Origin: Acidobacteriota bacterium
GTDB taxonomy: Bacteria > Acidobacteriota > Terriglobia > Terriglobales > Acidobacteriaceae
DNA length: 64,000 bases
Assembly: GCA_003224905.1 (NCBI GenBank)
Contig: QIAA01000049.1
Span: 1-64,000, forward strand
Direction: 5' to 3'
Both the position numbers and the translations under genes were made by a program. Of the stretch, positions 9,355 to 18,899 are shown piece by piece. The notes under the pieces were generated by a model. The model did no database searches. It was given only the letters and a program-made list of their open reading frames with translations, and was not told where the DNA came from. Positions within the stretch are counted from its first letter, which is position 1; each line of letters starts with the position of its first letter.

Positions 9355-10067
9355 AAATTCAACCTCACCACCCAGGCGCCCCGGCATGCGTGTCGTTGAG
9401 AATGTCGCGTGCGAGCACGCATCTTCCCATGTATTCTGATGCCCGGCCAGGTAGGTTTACCCGCAAATGGCTCGTGTGGTTGGTCTTGGTAGTGCTTGCA
9501 TTCATGTTGTGCCTTCTACGCTGGGGTGGATATCTGTTGGTATCAACCGACACGTTGCCGAGCCACACGGATGCTGCTGTTGCTCTACAGGGTTCGATAT
9601 CCGCTCAGATACTCAGGATTGACGGAGCCGTTCGTTTATTGCAGCAGGGCTTGACGGAGCGAGTTTTGCTTAGCGTCCCACGGCAATCCTATTGGGGTGA
9701 GTCCATCCCACCTGTGGCCCGGCGCTATCTGCATACAAAGTACGGGGAAAATGTTGCTGATCGGGTATATTTCTGCGAAGTCGGACCAGAAGTGAATTCG
9801 ACCGAGCACGAAGCTAAGGCAGTGAGTGCTTGCATCAAACAGCATCGTTGGCGAGCGATTGTGCTGGTGACCTCGAACTATCACACTCGTCGCGCTGGTT
9901 TTCTTTGGAGGGAAGCACTAAAAGCTGAAAACCCACAGGTTTCGGTATGGGTGTACGGTGTCCCTGACCCCACTTTTGAACCGGCGGGGTGGTGGCGGGA
10001 ACGGCTGTACGCCAAGACGTGGGTCTTGGAGGTCGCCAAACTGGTCGAGACTTGCTTGTTCGGATAG
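9351..10067 (+). CDS. YdcF/DUF218-family membrane-anchored protein
   Basis: Start ATG at 9351 (ATGA overlap with the glycosyltransferase stop) gives 238 residues. A basic N-terminal region is followed by one membrane helix (LVWLVLVVLAFMLCLL) and a DUF218 domain with TDAAVALQGS, an NSTEHEAKA segment and the family hallmark VTSNYHTRRAGFLWR. DUF218 proteins (YdcF, SanA, ElyC) act at the envelope and are often linked to cell-wall or EPS synthesis, with no settled reaction. It is the last gene of the plus-strand operon and meets a minus-strand gene 34 bp later. Confidence 0.8.
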   Translation: MKIQPHHPGAPACVSLRMSRASTHLPMYSDARPGRFTRKWLVWLVLVVLAFMLCLLRWGGYLLVSTDTLPSHTDAAVALQGSISAQILRIDGAVRLLQQGLTERVLLSVPRQSYWGESIPPVARRYLHTKYGENVADRVYFCEVGPEVNSTEHEAKAVSACIKQHRWRAIVLVTSNYHTRRAGFLWREALKAENPQVSVWVYGVPDPTFEPAGWWRERLYAKTWVLEVAKLVETCLFG

Positions 10068-10101
10068 TTAACAGCGACTCCCCTCGATCGTGCTAAACGT
10101 G

Positions 10102-12057
10102 TCACGCAGATACGGTTGGTGTCGCTAAATCCTTGGGCATTCCTGCGTCATGCGGTTCCCCTTCCAGGCAGACACGATGCCACATCTCCAGATTCAATAG
10201 CCGCCAGATACGGTCGGAATGATCGTAGTGTTTAGCATGATGCTCTTGAAAAATGCGCTTTATCGCCGCTGGATTAAAAAGACCGCGCTCAAGACTGCGC
10301 GGCTCCATAAGCATTCGCTCGATTACGTCGCGTTGCGGTCCGGCGAGCCAGCCACTCCAAGGAGTTGGAAAACCCAGCTTCGGCCGGTAAAGAACTGAAT
10401 GGGCAAGTAAATCTTGGACAGCTTTCTTCAGGATGTGCTTGCCCGTGAGTCCGCGTACTTGGAATTCTGTTGGAATGCTAGCGGCGAACTCCACCAGGGT
10501 ATGATCGAGAAAGGGCACGCGACTCTCAATGGATGCGGCCATGCTCATGTTGTCCTGCTTCATCAATAACTCAACCAGATAAGTTTTGATATCCGTGTAA
10601 AGCAGGCGATGCAGAAGGTCACCGTTCGATTGTCCCCAATAGCCCAAGACATGAGCATAAGCGGCTCCAGGACCGAACTCTGCTGCAACATCTCGGTTCA
10701 GCAACTCCGCTTGATCATTTTCACTGAAAGCCGATAAGAAGTTGTCAAAGTAAAGAGAAACCCACGAAGCGCCATCCCGGGCAAGACAGGTATGGGATAG
10801 CTTGCGCCGCAGAGCCACGTTAAGGAAGGAGGAGTAACGGATAGACCGGCGCACGGCGTGCCGAAGCACAGCAGGGACGGTACGACGATATACACGATCT
10901 ACATGAAAATTCTTCAATGTGAAAGCATAACGAGTATAGCCAGCCAAAGTTTCATCGCTGCCTTCCCCAGTCAAGACCACGGTTACGTGCTCGCGCGCCA
11001 GGCGGGCCACAAAATACAGTGAGACGCTGGAGGGCCAAACGATTGGTTCATCCTCGTGCCAGATCAGCTTGGGAAGCGCATCGAAGAACTCTCTACGAGT
11101 GAGTAATACCTCGCGATGGATTGAGTGCAAGTGCTGAGCGACCGCACGCGCATAGGGTAATTCGCTGTAGGATTCTTCCGCATAGCCGACCGAAAACGTC
11201 TCAATCGGGTCGCGACGGAGCTTGGTCATCAGGGCTGCAACGGCGCTCGAGTCCAGGCCGCCACTTAGGAATACACCCAGGGGCACATCGCTCATCAGAT
11301 GACTGCTGACCGCCTGCTCCAGCATGTCACGATAGGTTTGGATGTAGTAGGCTTCCGACCTCGGCTTATCCTCCGCGCCACCGGAAAGATCCCAGTAGGG
11401 CTCAATACGCATCTCTCCGCGTTGATCTAATTCGAGGGTGTGTCCCGGCATGAGCTTGCGGATTCCTGCAAAAAACGTTTCCGGCCCCGAAAGATAGCCG
11501 AACGCGAGGTACTCAGGAAGCGCAGCCCGTCGAAACTCCCGACGAATCCCCGGATAGGAAAAGATGACTTTTATTTCTGAACCGAAGAGAAAACGCTCAG
11601 GGGTATGGTGGTAATAAAACGGCTTAATACCCAGACGGTCACGGGCGGCAAACAGACGGTTCTGGCGTGCGTCCCAAATGGCGAAAGTGAACATCCCTCG
11701 CAGATGCTGAACGCAGTTCCGTCCGTACTCTTCATAAAGATGGAGAATGGATTCGGTATCACTGTTGGTACGGTACTGATGCCCGTGCGCCTGCATCTGC
11801 GCGCGCAGGGTGAGGTGGTTGTAGATTTCACCATTGAAGATTATCCACAACGATCCGTCCTCGTTGCTGATGGGCTGATGCCCGGTCGCGAGATCAATAA
11901 TACTGAGTCGGCGCATGCCTAGTCCGGCACGTCCTTGAACATAGAAACCATCATCATCCGGTCCGCGATGCGCCATCGCAGCGCACATTTTCCGCAACGC
12001 CTCTACATCGACCCGGGCGTCACCTGCGAACTGCACGATGCCAGCAATTCCACACAC
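10102..12057 (-). CDS. asnB: Asparagine-synthetase-like glutamine amidotransferase (2)
   Basis: A second class II amidotransferase, 651 residues, GTG start (GTG TGT GGA). Cys2, FNGEIYN and the PP-loop LSGGLDSS (about residue 265) are intact, followed by VVLTGEGSDETLAGYTRY. It is clearly homologous to the copy at 5117 but diverged (SGGLDS against SGGTDS and many other changes), so it is an old paralogue. It is downstream of the heparinase and deacetylase genes on the same strand and probably shares their transcript. A role in amidating a sugar carboxylate is inferred; true asparagine synthesis cannot be excluded. Confidence 0.87.
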   Translation of the reverse strand: MCGIAGIVQFAGDARVDVEALRKMCAAMAHRGPDDDGFYVQGRAGLGMRRLSIIDLATGHQPISNEDGSLWIIFNGEIYNHLTLRAQMQAHGHQYRTNSDTESILHLYEEYGRNCVQHLRGMFTFAIWDARQNRLFAARDRLGIKPFYYHHTPERFLFGSEIKVIFSYPGIRREFRRAALPEYLAFGYLSGPETFFAGIRKLMPGHTLELDQRGEMRIEPYWDLSGGAEDKPRSEAYYIQTYRDMLEQAVSSHLMSDVPLGVFLSGGLDSSAVAALMTKLRRDPIETFSVGYAEESYSELPYARAVAQHLHSIHREVLLTRREFFDALPKLIWHEDEPIVWPSSVSLYFVARLAREHVTVVLTGEGSDETLAGYTRYAFTLKNFHVDRVYRRTVPAVLRHAVRRSIRYSSFLNVALRRKLSHTCLARDGASWVSLYFDNFLSAFSENDQAELLNRDVAAEFGPGAAYAHVLGYWGQSNGDLLHRLLYTDIKTYLVELLMKQDNMSMAASIESRVPFLDHTLVEFAASIPTEFQVRGLTGKHILKKAVQDLLAHSVLYRPKLGFPTPWSGWLAGPQRDVIERMLMEPRSLERGLFNPAAIKRIFQEHHAKHYDHSDRIWRLLNLEMWHRVCLEGEPHDAGMPKDLATPTVSA

Positions 12058-12096
12058 TTGGGTGCCTGTTAGACGAGCAGCGAGACAACGATATGA

Positions 12097-14430
12097 CTAG
12101 AATACCGAATCGCGGAACTCAAGTGCGACATTCGCAAAGGAGCGGACTACGCCCTCATCAGATGAAAAGCTCTTCACCTGACCTCCCGAGCTAGTCCACT
12201 CGAAGCGTTCAACAGAACAGTGATGGCAAAACACTTGATGAGCATTTATGCTCGCGAAACTTCCCCGGCAAAGAACAAAGTGCGCCATGCGGCTATTCTT
12301 AATAGCACAGTACAGAAATCGGGCATCGCTGCTCAAAGAGCCCAAAGTCCAAGCCTGTTGATGGTTGGCAAATACGATGTAATGGGTACTCTCGGCGCCT
12401 TCATACCTGTAGGCGCGAACCCGGACTGGGGAAGCTCTTTTCACGCTCGGGCTCAGCTTGCCTGGCCTGTCCGATGGGTGTTTGAGCGGCAAGAGCAGCA
12501 TCGCACAATCGGCCGGAAGGGCGATGTGGCCGCTCACGCGCAACACTGGCGCAGGTTCTTTTTTCCCATAGCAGGGCGACACGTATCCTGGCAGCAATTC
12601 CGAGTTCCACGCAGAGTCTTCCGCGGGCACAAGGGCGAGCCGCATGACTTCATCAGAGTCGGTAGCCAAGGATGCGCCCAGGGGGCCGGTAATAAATCCT
12701 AGTTCCGTTCGCACGATGGCGAGATCTGGCGCGAGGTGCCAGAACACCTCTAATTGGTGAGATCCGCGTCCGTCAGCGAAATCGCACACCAGCCAGAATT
12801 CACCGTGAAGAAAGAACACAAAACGCCTATGAAGGACTGAGCCCGGTCGACAGGCGTAGCCCGTGTGGCTGCCAGAAAACAACGTGAAAGTAACTCCTGG
12901 ACACCAGAGATCAGGGCGAACCTCGGGAATAGAACTCCATGAGAAGGGACCTTCGGGGATCGCCTGATCCATCCCATCAACTTTGAGTGTATTATGTGCG
13001 CCGGTGCCACGAAAAAAGTTTCGCGCGTTATCGTCGGAGACATAGCCGAAGGTACCGGGATCCACCAGCCATCGCCTTCCATTCAAAGACATGCGGATAC
13101 TCAGAGCATCAGCATGCCCATGCCCACTGCGCCCAGGTCCCTGTGGCCCACAATCGATCATCATCTGTGCGGAAGCGGATTTGGACGCCATCACGTAGAC
13201 TCCACCCGCTTCGAAGCACCTAGATTGCAAGTTAGTAAGTGTGGGTGATTTACCCCCCGAACTAGAACAGGCTTGCTCACCGAACAGCCAGACGGCCTCT
13301 TCTGTCAAGCTAGCGGCGGAGGTAGGTCGGCCAAAAGCTGCTGCGCCAATGGCTAAGGAATCGGTCATGTGCTCGGCGCGATTACGCCTAGGATTGAACA
13401 CACGTCCGCCATCGTCATCACCGAAACCTTCAGGTTGTCCGGATTGCGAGAGAATTTCAAGCACGTCCAGCATTCTTCCCAGAATTCGATCGAACTGATC
13501 CGGGATTTGCAGCTGGTTACGAATTGCGAGCTGGCGCGAGTGCAAGAAGAAATCAAGGGCATACACATGATAGTAAAGGGATTGTTCGAAATGGAGGCCA
13601 TCGGGTCGAACCTGACGTTCGGCCTGTTCGATGACTGTGCGCCAGCCGTAATCCCTCCAGTTCGCAGCGGCTGGGAGCTGAGGACAGAGCGTGCCAACGA
13701 AAAGCAACGCAACTGCCTCGCCGAGCAAATGCGTGTTCGGAGAGAAATAAGTTGATAAAAATCGTTCAATGTGCCGTGCATTCAGTGCCAGCGCCTGCAA
13801 GAGATCTGCATCGAACTTCTCCGGCACTGCGGGACAGCCTGCGACTAAATGGCGCATCCACAGCCACGAAAGGCTGCGGAAAGCCACTTCCAGGCTGCTA
13901 GCCCAGTTAATGCCGAGGGGGTACGGATTCGCATGCTGCCAGCAATACCACTGCGCAATCATTTCGCGGACATAGTTTTCCTGCCGGGTGAAACACCAGG
14001 CCTTGGCGAGCGTGGTCAGGTGCTGATGCCGATTCAATTCCCAGATGACTTTGTGATCGCCAACTTCGGCGAAGTTGAGAAAATTAATTTTAAACCAGGG
14101 TTTAAGTGGGGCGCGTTGGCCGTGTACTGGATCAAGATGCCAATCGATCTTCGGGCCATAATCGAGGTCTGTGTAGCCAAGCAACGAGTAATGGTGATCG
14201 CAAATTTTGTCTGCTTCTTGAAGTATCAGTTCAGTCTCCGTTCGCAAATTCTCGTGCAGGAGGCGGGCTCTTGAGGGCAACTCACTAGCCGAGAAAAAAA
14301 AGTTGCCAGTTTTCTGAGGCGGAACAGACAGAGGCTTTACAATGGCTAGCAGATTCGTTCGGTATCGCACAACATCGATTCGCTTCCCAACCTCCTGGCC
14401 CATACGAGTTCGAACCTCGTTCAAACTCAT
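12097..14430 (-). CDS. Heparinase II/III-family polysaccharide lyase-like protein
   Basis: The ATG at 14430 gives 777 residues beginning MSLNEVRTRMGQEVGKR, the usual start for this family; TTG at 14469 would add 13 residues. An all-alpha (alpha/alpha toroid) half carries the conserved INWASSLEVAFRSLSW. The heparinase II/III-like C-terminal half has HGHADALSIRMSLNGRRWLV and a following GTGAHNTLKVDG. Such enzymes cleave uronate-containing polymers by beta-elimination, and in EPS loci they may trim or release the polymer. No signal peptide is visible, which is common for the EPS-locus subgroup. It is between the deacetylase (upstream) and amidotransferase 2. Confidence 0.83.
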   Translation of the reverse strand: MSLNEVRTRMGQEVGKRIDVVRYRTNLLAIVKPLSVPPQKTGNFFFSASELPSRARLLHENLRTETELILQEADKICDHHYSLLGYTDLDYGPKIDWHLDPVHGQRAPLKPWFKINFLNFAEVGDHKVIWELNRHQHLTTLAKAWCFTRQENYVREMIAQWYCWQHANPYPLGINWASSLEVAFRSLSWLWMRHLVAGCPAVPEKFDADLLQALALNARHIERFLSTYFSPNTHLLGEAVALLFVGTLCPQLPAAANWRDYGWRTVIEQAERQVRPDGLHFEQSLYYHVYALDFFLHSRQLAIRNQLQIPDQFDRILGRMLDVLEILSQSGQPEGFGDDDGGRVFNPRRNRAEHMTDSLAIGAAAFGRPTSAASLTEEAVWLFGEQACSSSGGKSPTLTNLQSRCFEAGGVYVMASKSASAQMMIDCGPQGPGRSGHGHADALSIRMSLNGRRWLVDPGTFGYVSDDNARNFFRGTGAHNTLKVDGMDQAIPEGPFSWSSIPEVRPDLWCPGVTFTLFSGSHTGYACRPGSVLHRRFVFFLHGEFWLVCDFADGRGSHQLEVFWHLAPDLAIVRTELGFITGPLGASLATDSDEVMRLALVPAEDSAWNSELLPGYVSPCYGKKEPAPVLRVSGHIALPADCAMLLLPLKHPSDRPGKLSPSVKRASPVRVRAYRYEGAESTHYIVFANHQQAWTLGSLSSDARFLYCAIKNSRMAHFVLCRGSFASINAHQVFCHHCSVERFEWTSSGGQVKSFSSDEGVVRSFANVALEFRDSVF

Positions 14431-14531
14431 GCGAAACAACCTTGACCAGTTCGTCTTCACCGAGATCAAATCACCCTATTATGCTGTGACTTGCGAGTTT
14501 CCGTGGCTTTACAGAAGATTAGTTTTGTCGG

Positions 14532-15536
14532 TCAGGTCTCGGCAAAGGTCCGTTCCAGATTCCAGAGGAACTCATCTTCGGTCGATCCCGCATTAATGCG
14601 AGTAAGGAGAAGGGGATTTGAATGGGCGCGGATCGGGCCCGGATTGGTTGTTACGGCCGTAGCGTATCCTGCCTCTCGCGTCATGGCGAGCGTTTTCGCG
14701 TTCCATTGTGGTCGGAGAGCTGGGTGAGGGTAAGAAAAGTGAACGACGGGTTCGCGCAGATACGACTCCAGCTGGCGTTTGGATTCAAAGATCTCTGCCC
14801 TGAGAGCGTCTTCTTGGGATACATGAGCGGTGTTTGGATGGGTCAATGTATGCGATCCCACGATGTGTCCACTTCGTCTGAGCGTTCTAATTTCATCCCA
14901 GTTCATCATGAGCCGTGACTCCGGAAGCACTGGCTCAACACCCAATTCTAGCTCTATTGCGTACACTGCTTGTTGCTGATCCTTCTTGGTTAGACGTGAG
15001 CAAAGATCATATGCTGCGGATAAGGCGGCATCACGACTGGCAGGCGCGACTAGCTCCCAGTTACGCTGGTGTCCTGAACTGGGCCATTCATTTCGCTTCG
15101 TTTTCATGAAGGCGTGACGCACTCGGCAGAACCAGGGAGCGTCTGCTTGGCCGATGAGACCTGTGGTCAGATAAAACGCGGCGGGTATGCCAAGTCGGTT
15201 CAGCACGGTAGCCGCTTCTTCCAGGTTATCGAGATAGCCGTCATCAAACGTAATTGCCACAGCCCGCCGCGGCAGTTGCTTTTGCGCGATAAGGAACAGC
15301 AGAATGTGATCAAGGGTCACGGGACTGAATCTGCGACCGACCAATTCCATTTGGTGGGCAAAGACTCTTGTGGAATGGGTGATACCAGGCCCAATCCAGT
15401 CTGCGCCTAACTTCGGATCAGCACGCACTGAGTGATACATCAGGATTGCAGCACGCGGAACTCGAAATCTTGCGGCAAGCTCCAGGCTGCCGGTCTTCAC
15501 CAGAGCTCTCTTGACGAAGCTCTTCAGCCCCCGCAA
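14532..15536 (-). CDS. Polysaccharide deacetylase (NodB domain)
   Basis: 334 residues from a TTG start that has GGAGGA directly upstream (about 4 bases away), better supported than any later start. The NodB domain shows ILMYHSV, the metal/catalytic AITFDDGYLDN, HTLTHPNTAHVS with the expected His pair (H-x3-H), and FSYPHP near the end. It removes N- or O-acetyl groups from a glycan, probably on the repeat unit or the polymer. It is the first gene of the minus-strand group 15536-10102 and diverges from a GNAT gene starting at 15687. Confidence 0.87.
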   Translation of the reverse strand: MRGLKSFVKRALVKTGSLELAARFRVPRAAILMYHSVRADPKLGADWIGPGITHSTRVFAHQMELVGRRFSPVTLDHILLFLIAQKQLPRRAVAITFDDGYLDNLEEAATVLNRLGIPAAFYLTTGLIGQADAPWFCRVRHAFMKTKRNEWPSSGHQRNWELVAPASRDAALSAAYDLCSRLTKKDQQQAVYAIELELGVEPVLPESRLMMNWDEIRTLRRSGHIVGSHTLTHPNTAHVSQEDALRAEIFESKRQLESYLREPVVHFSYPHPALRPQWNAKTLAMTREAGYATAVTTNPGPIRAHSNPLLLTRINAGSTEDEFLWNLERTFAET

Positions 15537-15686
15537 AAGTCCTCCAAAGAGTGGTCACTGCTTTTCAGGTTTTTACGCTACCATGAGTACTGGTATCCAT
15601 CAAGATGATGAAGCTGCAAGTGACTGAAAAACGACTACTTGGGCTGATAGCAACACTTCGAAAGTTATCCTGAACGGAAATCATGA

Positions 15687-16847
15687 ATGGACGCTGAGAG
15701 GAGATTGCGGGCAGAAGTTTACCACAGTATCCAGGATCTGGAGCGTGTGCGTCCCGAGTGGGAGTCCTTACTTGCCCAGTTTCCCTCCAGCACTACGTTT
15801 TCTACCTTGACGTGGCTCATTCCATGGTGGCGAGCCTTCGGGGGTGACGATCGGCTACAAGTGATTGGCTTTCGAGATCGCGCGGGATCACTTGCAGGGT
15901 TAGCGCCTCTCTCTTTGACAAGCTCTTGCGATCTTTGGTTTCAGCTTCGTTGGCTGCGGTTCATGGGGGATGGCAGCCAGGACTCGGACAACCTGGATTT
16001 TCCGGTGCGGCGTGGCTTTGAGGCGCTGCTCAGCCTCTCGTTGCTGGAATGGTTGGAGAAACACCGCCAAGATTGGGATATCTGTCGGCTGTCAAGGCTA
16101 CCCGCTGCCTCTCTGGTAGGAAATCGGTTGCTTGCAGACATAAGAGCGCTGGGCTGGAGCGTCTTCATCTCCAGGCATCCGTGCAGTGCAATTGAATTAC
16201 CGGAGAGCTGGGAACTGTACCTGAAGCGGCTCTCCAGTAAGGAGCGAGGCAAGATCGGATTACGGACGCGGCGATTGGAGAAGCGTTACCGAGTCGAGAT
16301 TCGCAAATGCAGCGAGGCAGGCGAACTCGATGCTGCCCTGGAAGCGCTTTTTGAATTGCACAGAAAACACTGGCAATTGCGCGGCCTGCCTGGAACCCTG
16401 CATGTTCCCGCGCGGCGCCAGTTTTACCACGAACTTGCCCTGCAGCTGGCAGGCGCAGCATTGGAACTCTGGACCCTTAAGCTGGAGGGAAGGATCGTGG
16501 CTACGCAGTTCGGATTCCGGCACCGAGACGTGGTCTTTTCGCTTCAAGAAGGCTTCGATCCCGAGTTTTCGTCGGATAGCGTCGGATATGTTTTACGCGC
16601 TCAAGTGCTGAAACGACTGATTGCCGCTGGGGTTCGCCGCTATGATTTCCTCGGCGGGACAGACGAATCGAAAACCCGGTGGGGAGCAGTAGTGGGCAGT
16701 TATTTGAATTTTGATTTCGCCCGCCCCTTTAGCCGCGGCAGTCTCCCTCTGCGGCTGAAATACAAGGGCGCTGAATGCAAGGCTTGGCTGCGGAACCACT
16801 TGCCGGAAACAGCTTGGAGCACCCTTAAGGCTTTGCGCCAGGGCTGA
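15687..16847 (+). CDS. GNAT-fold acyltransferase, CelD/BcsL type (1)
   Basis: 386 residues, ATG start preceded by a weak GGAAA. Length and pattern fit the double-GNAT 'cellulose biosynthesis CelD' group (Acetyltransf_6): an N-terminal half with TFSTLTWLIPWWRAFGG and a C-terminal half with VATQFGFRHRDVVFSLQEGF and RRYDFLGGTDESKTRWGA. In EPS clusters these are annotated as acetyl or aminoacyl transferases acting on sugars; the donor is not defined by sequence. Its stop is immediately next to the stop of the convergent sulfotransferase gene, with no spacer. Confidence 0.8.
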   Translation: MDAERRLRAEVYHSIQDLERVRPEWESLLAQFPSSTTFSTLTWLIPWWRAFGGDDRLQVIGFRDRAGSLAGLAPLSLTSSCDLWFQLRWLRFMGDGSQDSDNLDFPVRRGFEALLSLSLLEWLEKHRQDWDICRLSRLPAASLVGNRLLADIRALGWSVFISRHPCSAIELPESWELYLKRLSSKERGKIGLRTRRLEKRYRVEIRKCSEAGELDAALEALFELHRKHWQLRGLPGTLHVPARRQFYHELALQLAGAALELWTLKLEGRIVATQFGFRHRDVVFSLQEGFDPEFSSDSVGYVLRAQVLKRLIAAGVRRYDFLGGTDESKTRWGAVVGSYLNFDFARPFSRGSLPLRLKYKGAECKAWLRNHLPETAWSTLKALRQG

Positions 16848-17774
16848 CTATTGCAGGACTCTATCTTGCAAGCTTCGGAGCCATGCATCTGGGATGGGCA
16901 ACGAAGTTGGCTGCGAAGTGGTCACCAGTTGGTAACCTACGATTCGCATCACCTGTCCCCATGCGGATTCAATCTGCGCCAGACTGGCCTCCGGCAGTAC
17001 AGTTTCCCAGGTTCCTGACATCGCCTTGCGAACAAACGGTTTGTCCTGGCGCGTTCTCCTGGTTTCTCGCCAGTCACGCGATTGCTGCATTTCGAGCCGA
17101 CGCATTCGATCTGCAGAACTCTGTGCGACCGCTTGAGCGACCTGCTCAGGACGGACCTTGAGGCCCAGAAATGCCGCGATCTTACCGGCGATCTCTTGGG
17201 TTTCCTTCAGCATGTCTTCGTAACGAAGGAGTAAAAGGTCTTTTCGGCCATGCCGTGTAACCAACCAACTCAGCACATGGTCGCCCCAGCTACCGGTCGT
17301 GGGTTCGAACTCCGATTCCATGAAACGTGGCATAAACTCTTCCCAGCTGTAGCCCTCGGGAATCACGTTTCGTTTCAACTGGAACTCGTAGTAAGACACC
17401 GCAACATCGCGGGGATCACGTACGATATAGATGACTTTCCTATAGCGCGGGTCAAAACACTCATGGCTCTTGATGACTCGCGGCCTCGGCAACGCACGCA
17501 GAACCCGGTCGGAAGTGTTGTAGATTCCAGGGACGCGAGAGTCAACGGTGGCAAATGTGACCGGATGCTCCGGATCGAGCAAGTTGCTGACGATAAAGCG
17601 AGCCCAAGTATTTCCCGATCTTGGGAATGATACCAGGAAGGCATCATCTGGATAGACTGTCAATCCACGCGCCGCAAATTTTCGCCCGGTCACTGCCCTG
17701 CCATAGTCTCGGAGCGACTTCTGGAAACGCCATAGTTTCGAAGACAACTGATTCGGTTTTGACTTGACCGGCAT
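16848..17774 (-). CDS. Sulfotransferase (1)
   Basis: 308 residues with both signatures of PAPS-dependent sulfotransferases: the 5'-phosphosulfate loop LVSFPRSGNTWARFIVSNLL and the 3'-phosphate site YIVRDPRDVAVSYYEF, plus a catalytic-type VIKSHECFD. It belongs to the Sulfotransfer_1 group, different from the other three in the window. It should transfer sulfate to a hydroxyl on a glycan or other small acceptor in the cytoplasm. It is the last gene of a three-gene minus-strand run (19874-16848: sulfotransferase, GNAT, sulfotransferase). Confidence 0.87.
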   Translation of the reverse strand: MPVKSKPNQLSSKLWRFQKSLRDYGRAVTGRKFAARGLTVYPDDAFLVSFPRSGNTWARFIVSNLLDPEHPVTFATVDSRVPGIYNTSDRVLRALPRPRVIKSHECFDPRYRKVIYIVRDPRDVAVSYYEFQLKRNVIPEGYSWEEFMPRFMESEFEPTTGSWGDHVLSWLVTRHGRKDLLLLRYEDMLKETQEIAGKIAAFLGLKVRPEQVAQAVAQSSADRMRRLEMQQSRDWRETRRTRQDKPFVRKAMSGTWETVLPEASLAQIESAWGQVMRIVGYQLVTTSQPTSLPIPDAWLRSLQDRVLQ

Positions 17775-17853
17775 GCCTTAAGGAAAACCCACCCCACCAG
17801 GTTTGTCGAGGATATATTCCTTATACTTTCTCGACAAGTTACTCTCGACTGCG

Positions 17854-18864
17854 TCAACCCAGCACTGGCCTGCTCTGTAGCCAGCCCAGGAAGCGCTGCT
17901 TACGATAAAACATTTTCTGGGCTTCGTCGCGCAGTTTTGCAATTGCCCGCCAACGCGATTTGGAGAGCCACGGGACTGTGTAGATTTCGCATCCGTATTT
18001 TTGCTTGTAACTGCTTTCTCCACCCCAGTCATAGATTTCCGCCCCGCGCCTTTGCCAGTAGCGCATGGCATACCAATGGATCGCCTCGTTCGGGCGCAAG
18101 ATCTGGCTGGAGCTGAAGCTCGCGTTGCCCCAGAACTCTGCAATCTTGTTGAACCCGGGGAAAATTCCTGTGGCAATACACTTACCCTCCGGGTCGCGAG
18201 CCCGCAGCAGCAATAGGCGCCCTGTGGGCTCCAAATTCCTTACTAACGAGCGTACGCGGTCTGCTTTATACGGGGGCACTAAGCCCTGTTTGGCAAACAC
18301 CTCGACCAGTTGTTCATAGTATTCATCAGCAAAAGCGGAATCGTGGGCCTCTTCGACAATGACCCCGCTCTTCGCCGCTTTGCGAATGCAACGGCGGCAT
18401 GCACTTTCCATGGAATTGAATAATTCTTCTTCAGAGCGTCTCAAATCGCTGCGATAGGTTACGAATGATCCCCGGCTGAAACCAAGGCCGCTACCGTCCT
18501 CCAGCGCAAAATGCGGATCGGAAATCTCCATGTGCAGACACTTCAGCGCATTCCATGCGAGTTTTTCAACTGCGGCCAGGGCCTCGACCCGGGAGACTCC
18601 TGGCAGCAGATTGAAGCCAATGTAAGGGGTGGTCCAACCGGGGAATGAACTACCGAGAATCTTTATTCCAAAGCGACTGAACGTGAGTCCGGTGAAATAC
18701 CCAACCACCTCGCCTGCGTCATGCAATTCCGCTACAATCGGAGTCGCATCTTGGGTTTCACTGAGGAATCGCATCCACTCGCAGGTTTGAAAGACGGTTC
18801 TGTCTTCGAATTGGTCCAATCGGTTCCAGTCGGTCGTAGAAGGATCAATGAGCTTGCATATCAT
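17854..18864 (-). CDS. FemAB-like GNAT-fold transferase
   Basis: 336 residues, ATG start. Pattern of the FemAB/Acetyltransf_6 fold: TVFQTCEWMRFLSETQDATP at the N-terminus, then a basic MESACRRCIRKAAKSGV helix, CIATGIFPGFNKIAEFWGN, and IYDWGGESSYKQKYGCEI near the end. FemAB-like proteins move an aminoacyl or acyl group onto an amine or hydroxyl; exosortase-type EPS loci usually carry one. It lies between two sulfotransferase genes (35 bp and 79 bp gaps) and is probably co-transcribed with them. Confidence 0.78.
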   Translation of the reverse strand: MICKLIDPSTTDWNRLDQFEDRTVFQTCEWMRFLSETQDATPIVAELHDAGEVVGYFTGLTFSRFGIKILGSSFPGWTTPYIGFNLLPGVSRVEALAAVEKLAWNALKCLHMEISDPHFALEDGSGLGFSRGSFVTYRSDLRRSEEELFNSMESACRRCIRKAAKSGVIVEEAHDSAFADEYYEQLVEVFAKQGLVPPYKADRVRSLVRNLEPTGRLLLLRARDPEGKCIATGIFPGFNKIAEFWGNASFSSSQILRPNEAIHWYAMRYWQRRGAEIYDWGGESSYKQKYGCEIYTVPWLSKSRWRAIAKLRDEAQKMFYRKQRFLGWLQSRPVLG

Positions 18865-18899
18865 TATCGGCTTGCAACCTGAATTCTTTCACCGCCGCT

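Noticed and set aside
5117-12057. Reading both amidotransferases as housekeeping asparagine synthetases
   Set aside because: Both are embedded in EPS operons, one with an ATGA overlap to a glycosyltransferase gene, so an EPS role is more likely, though not proven.
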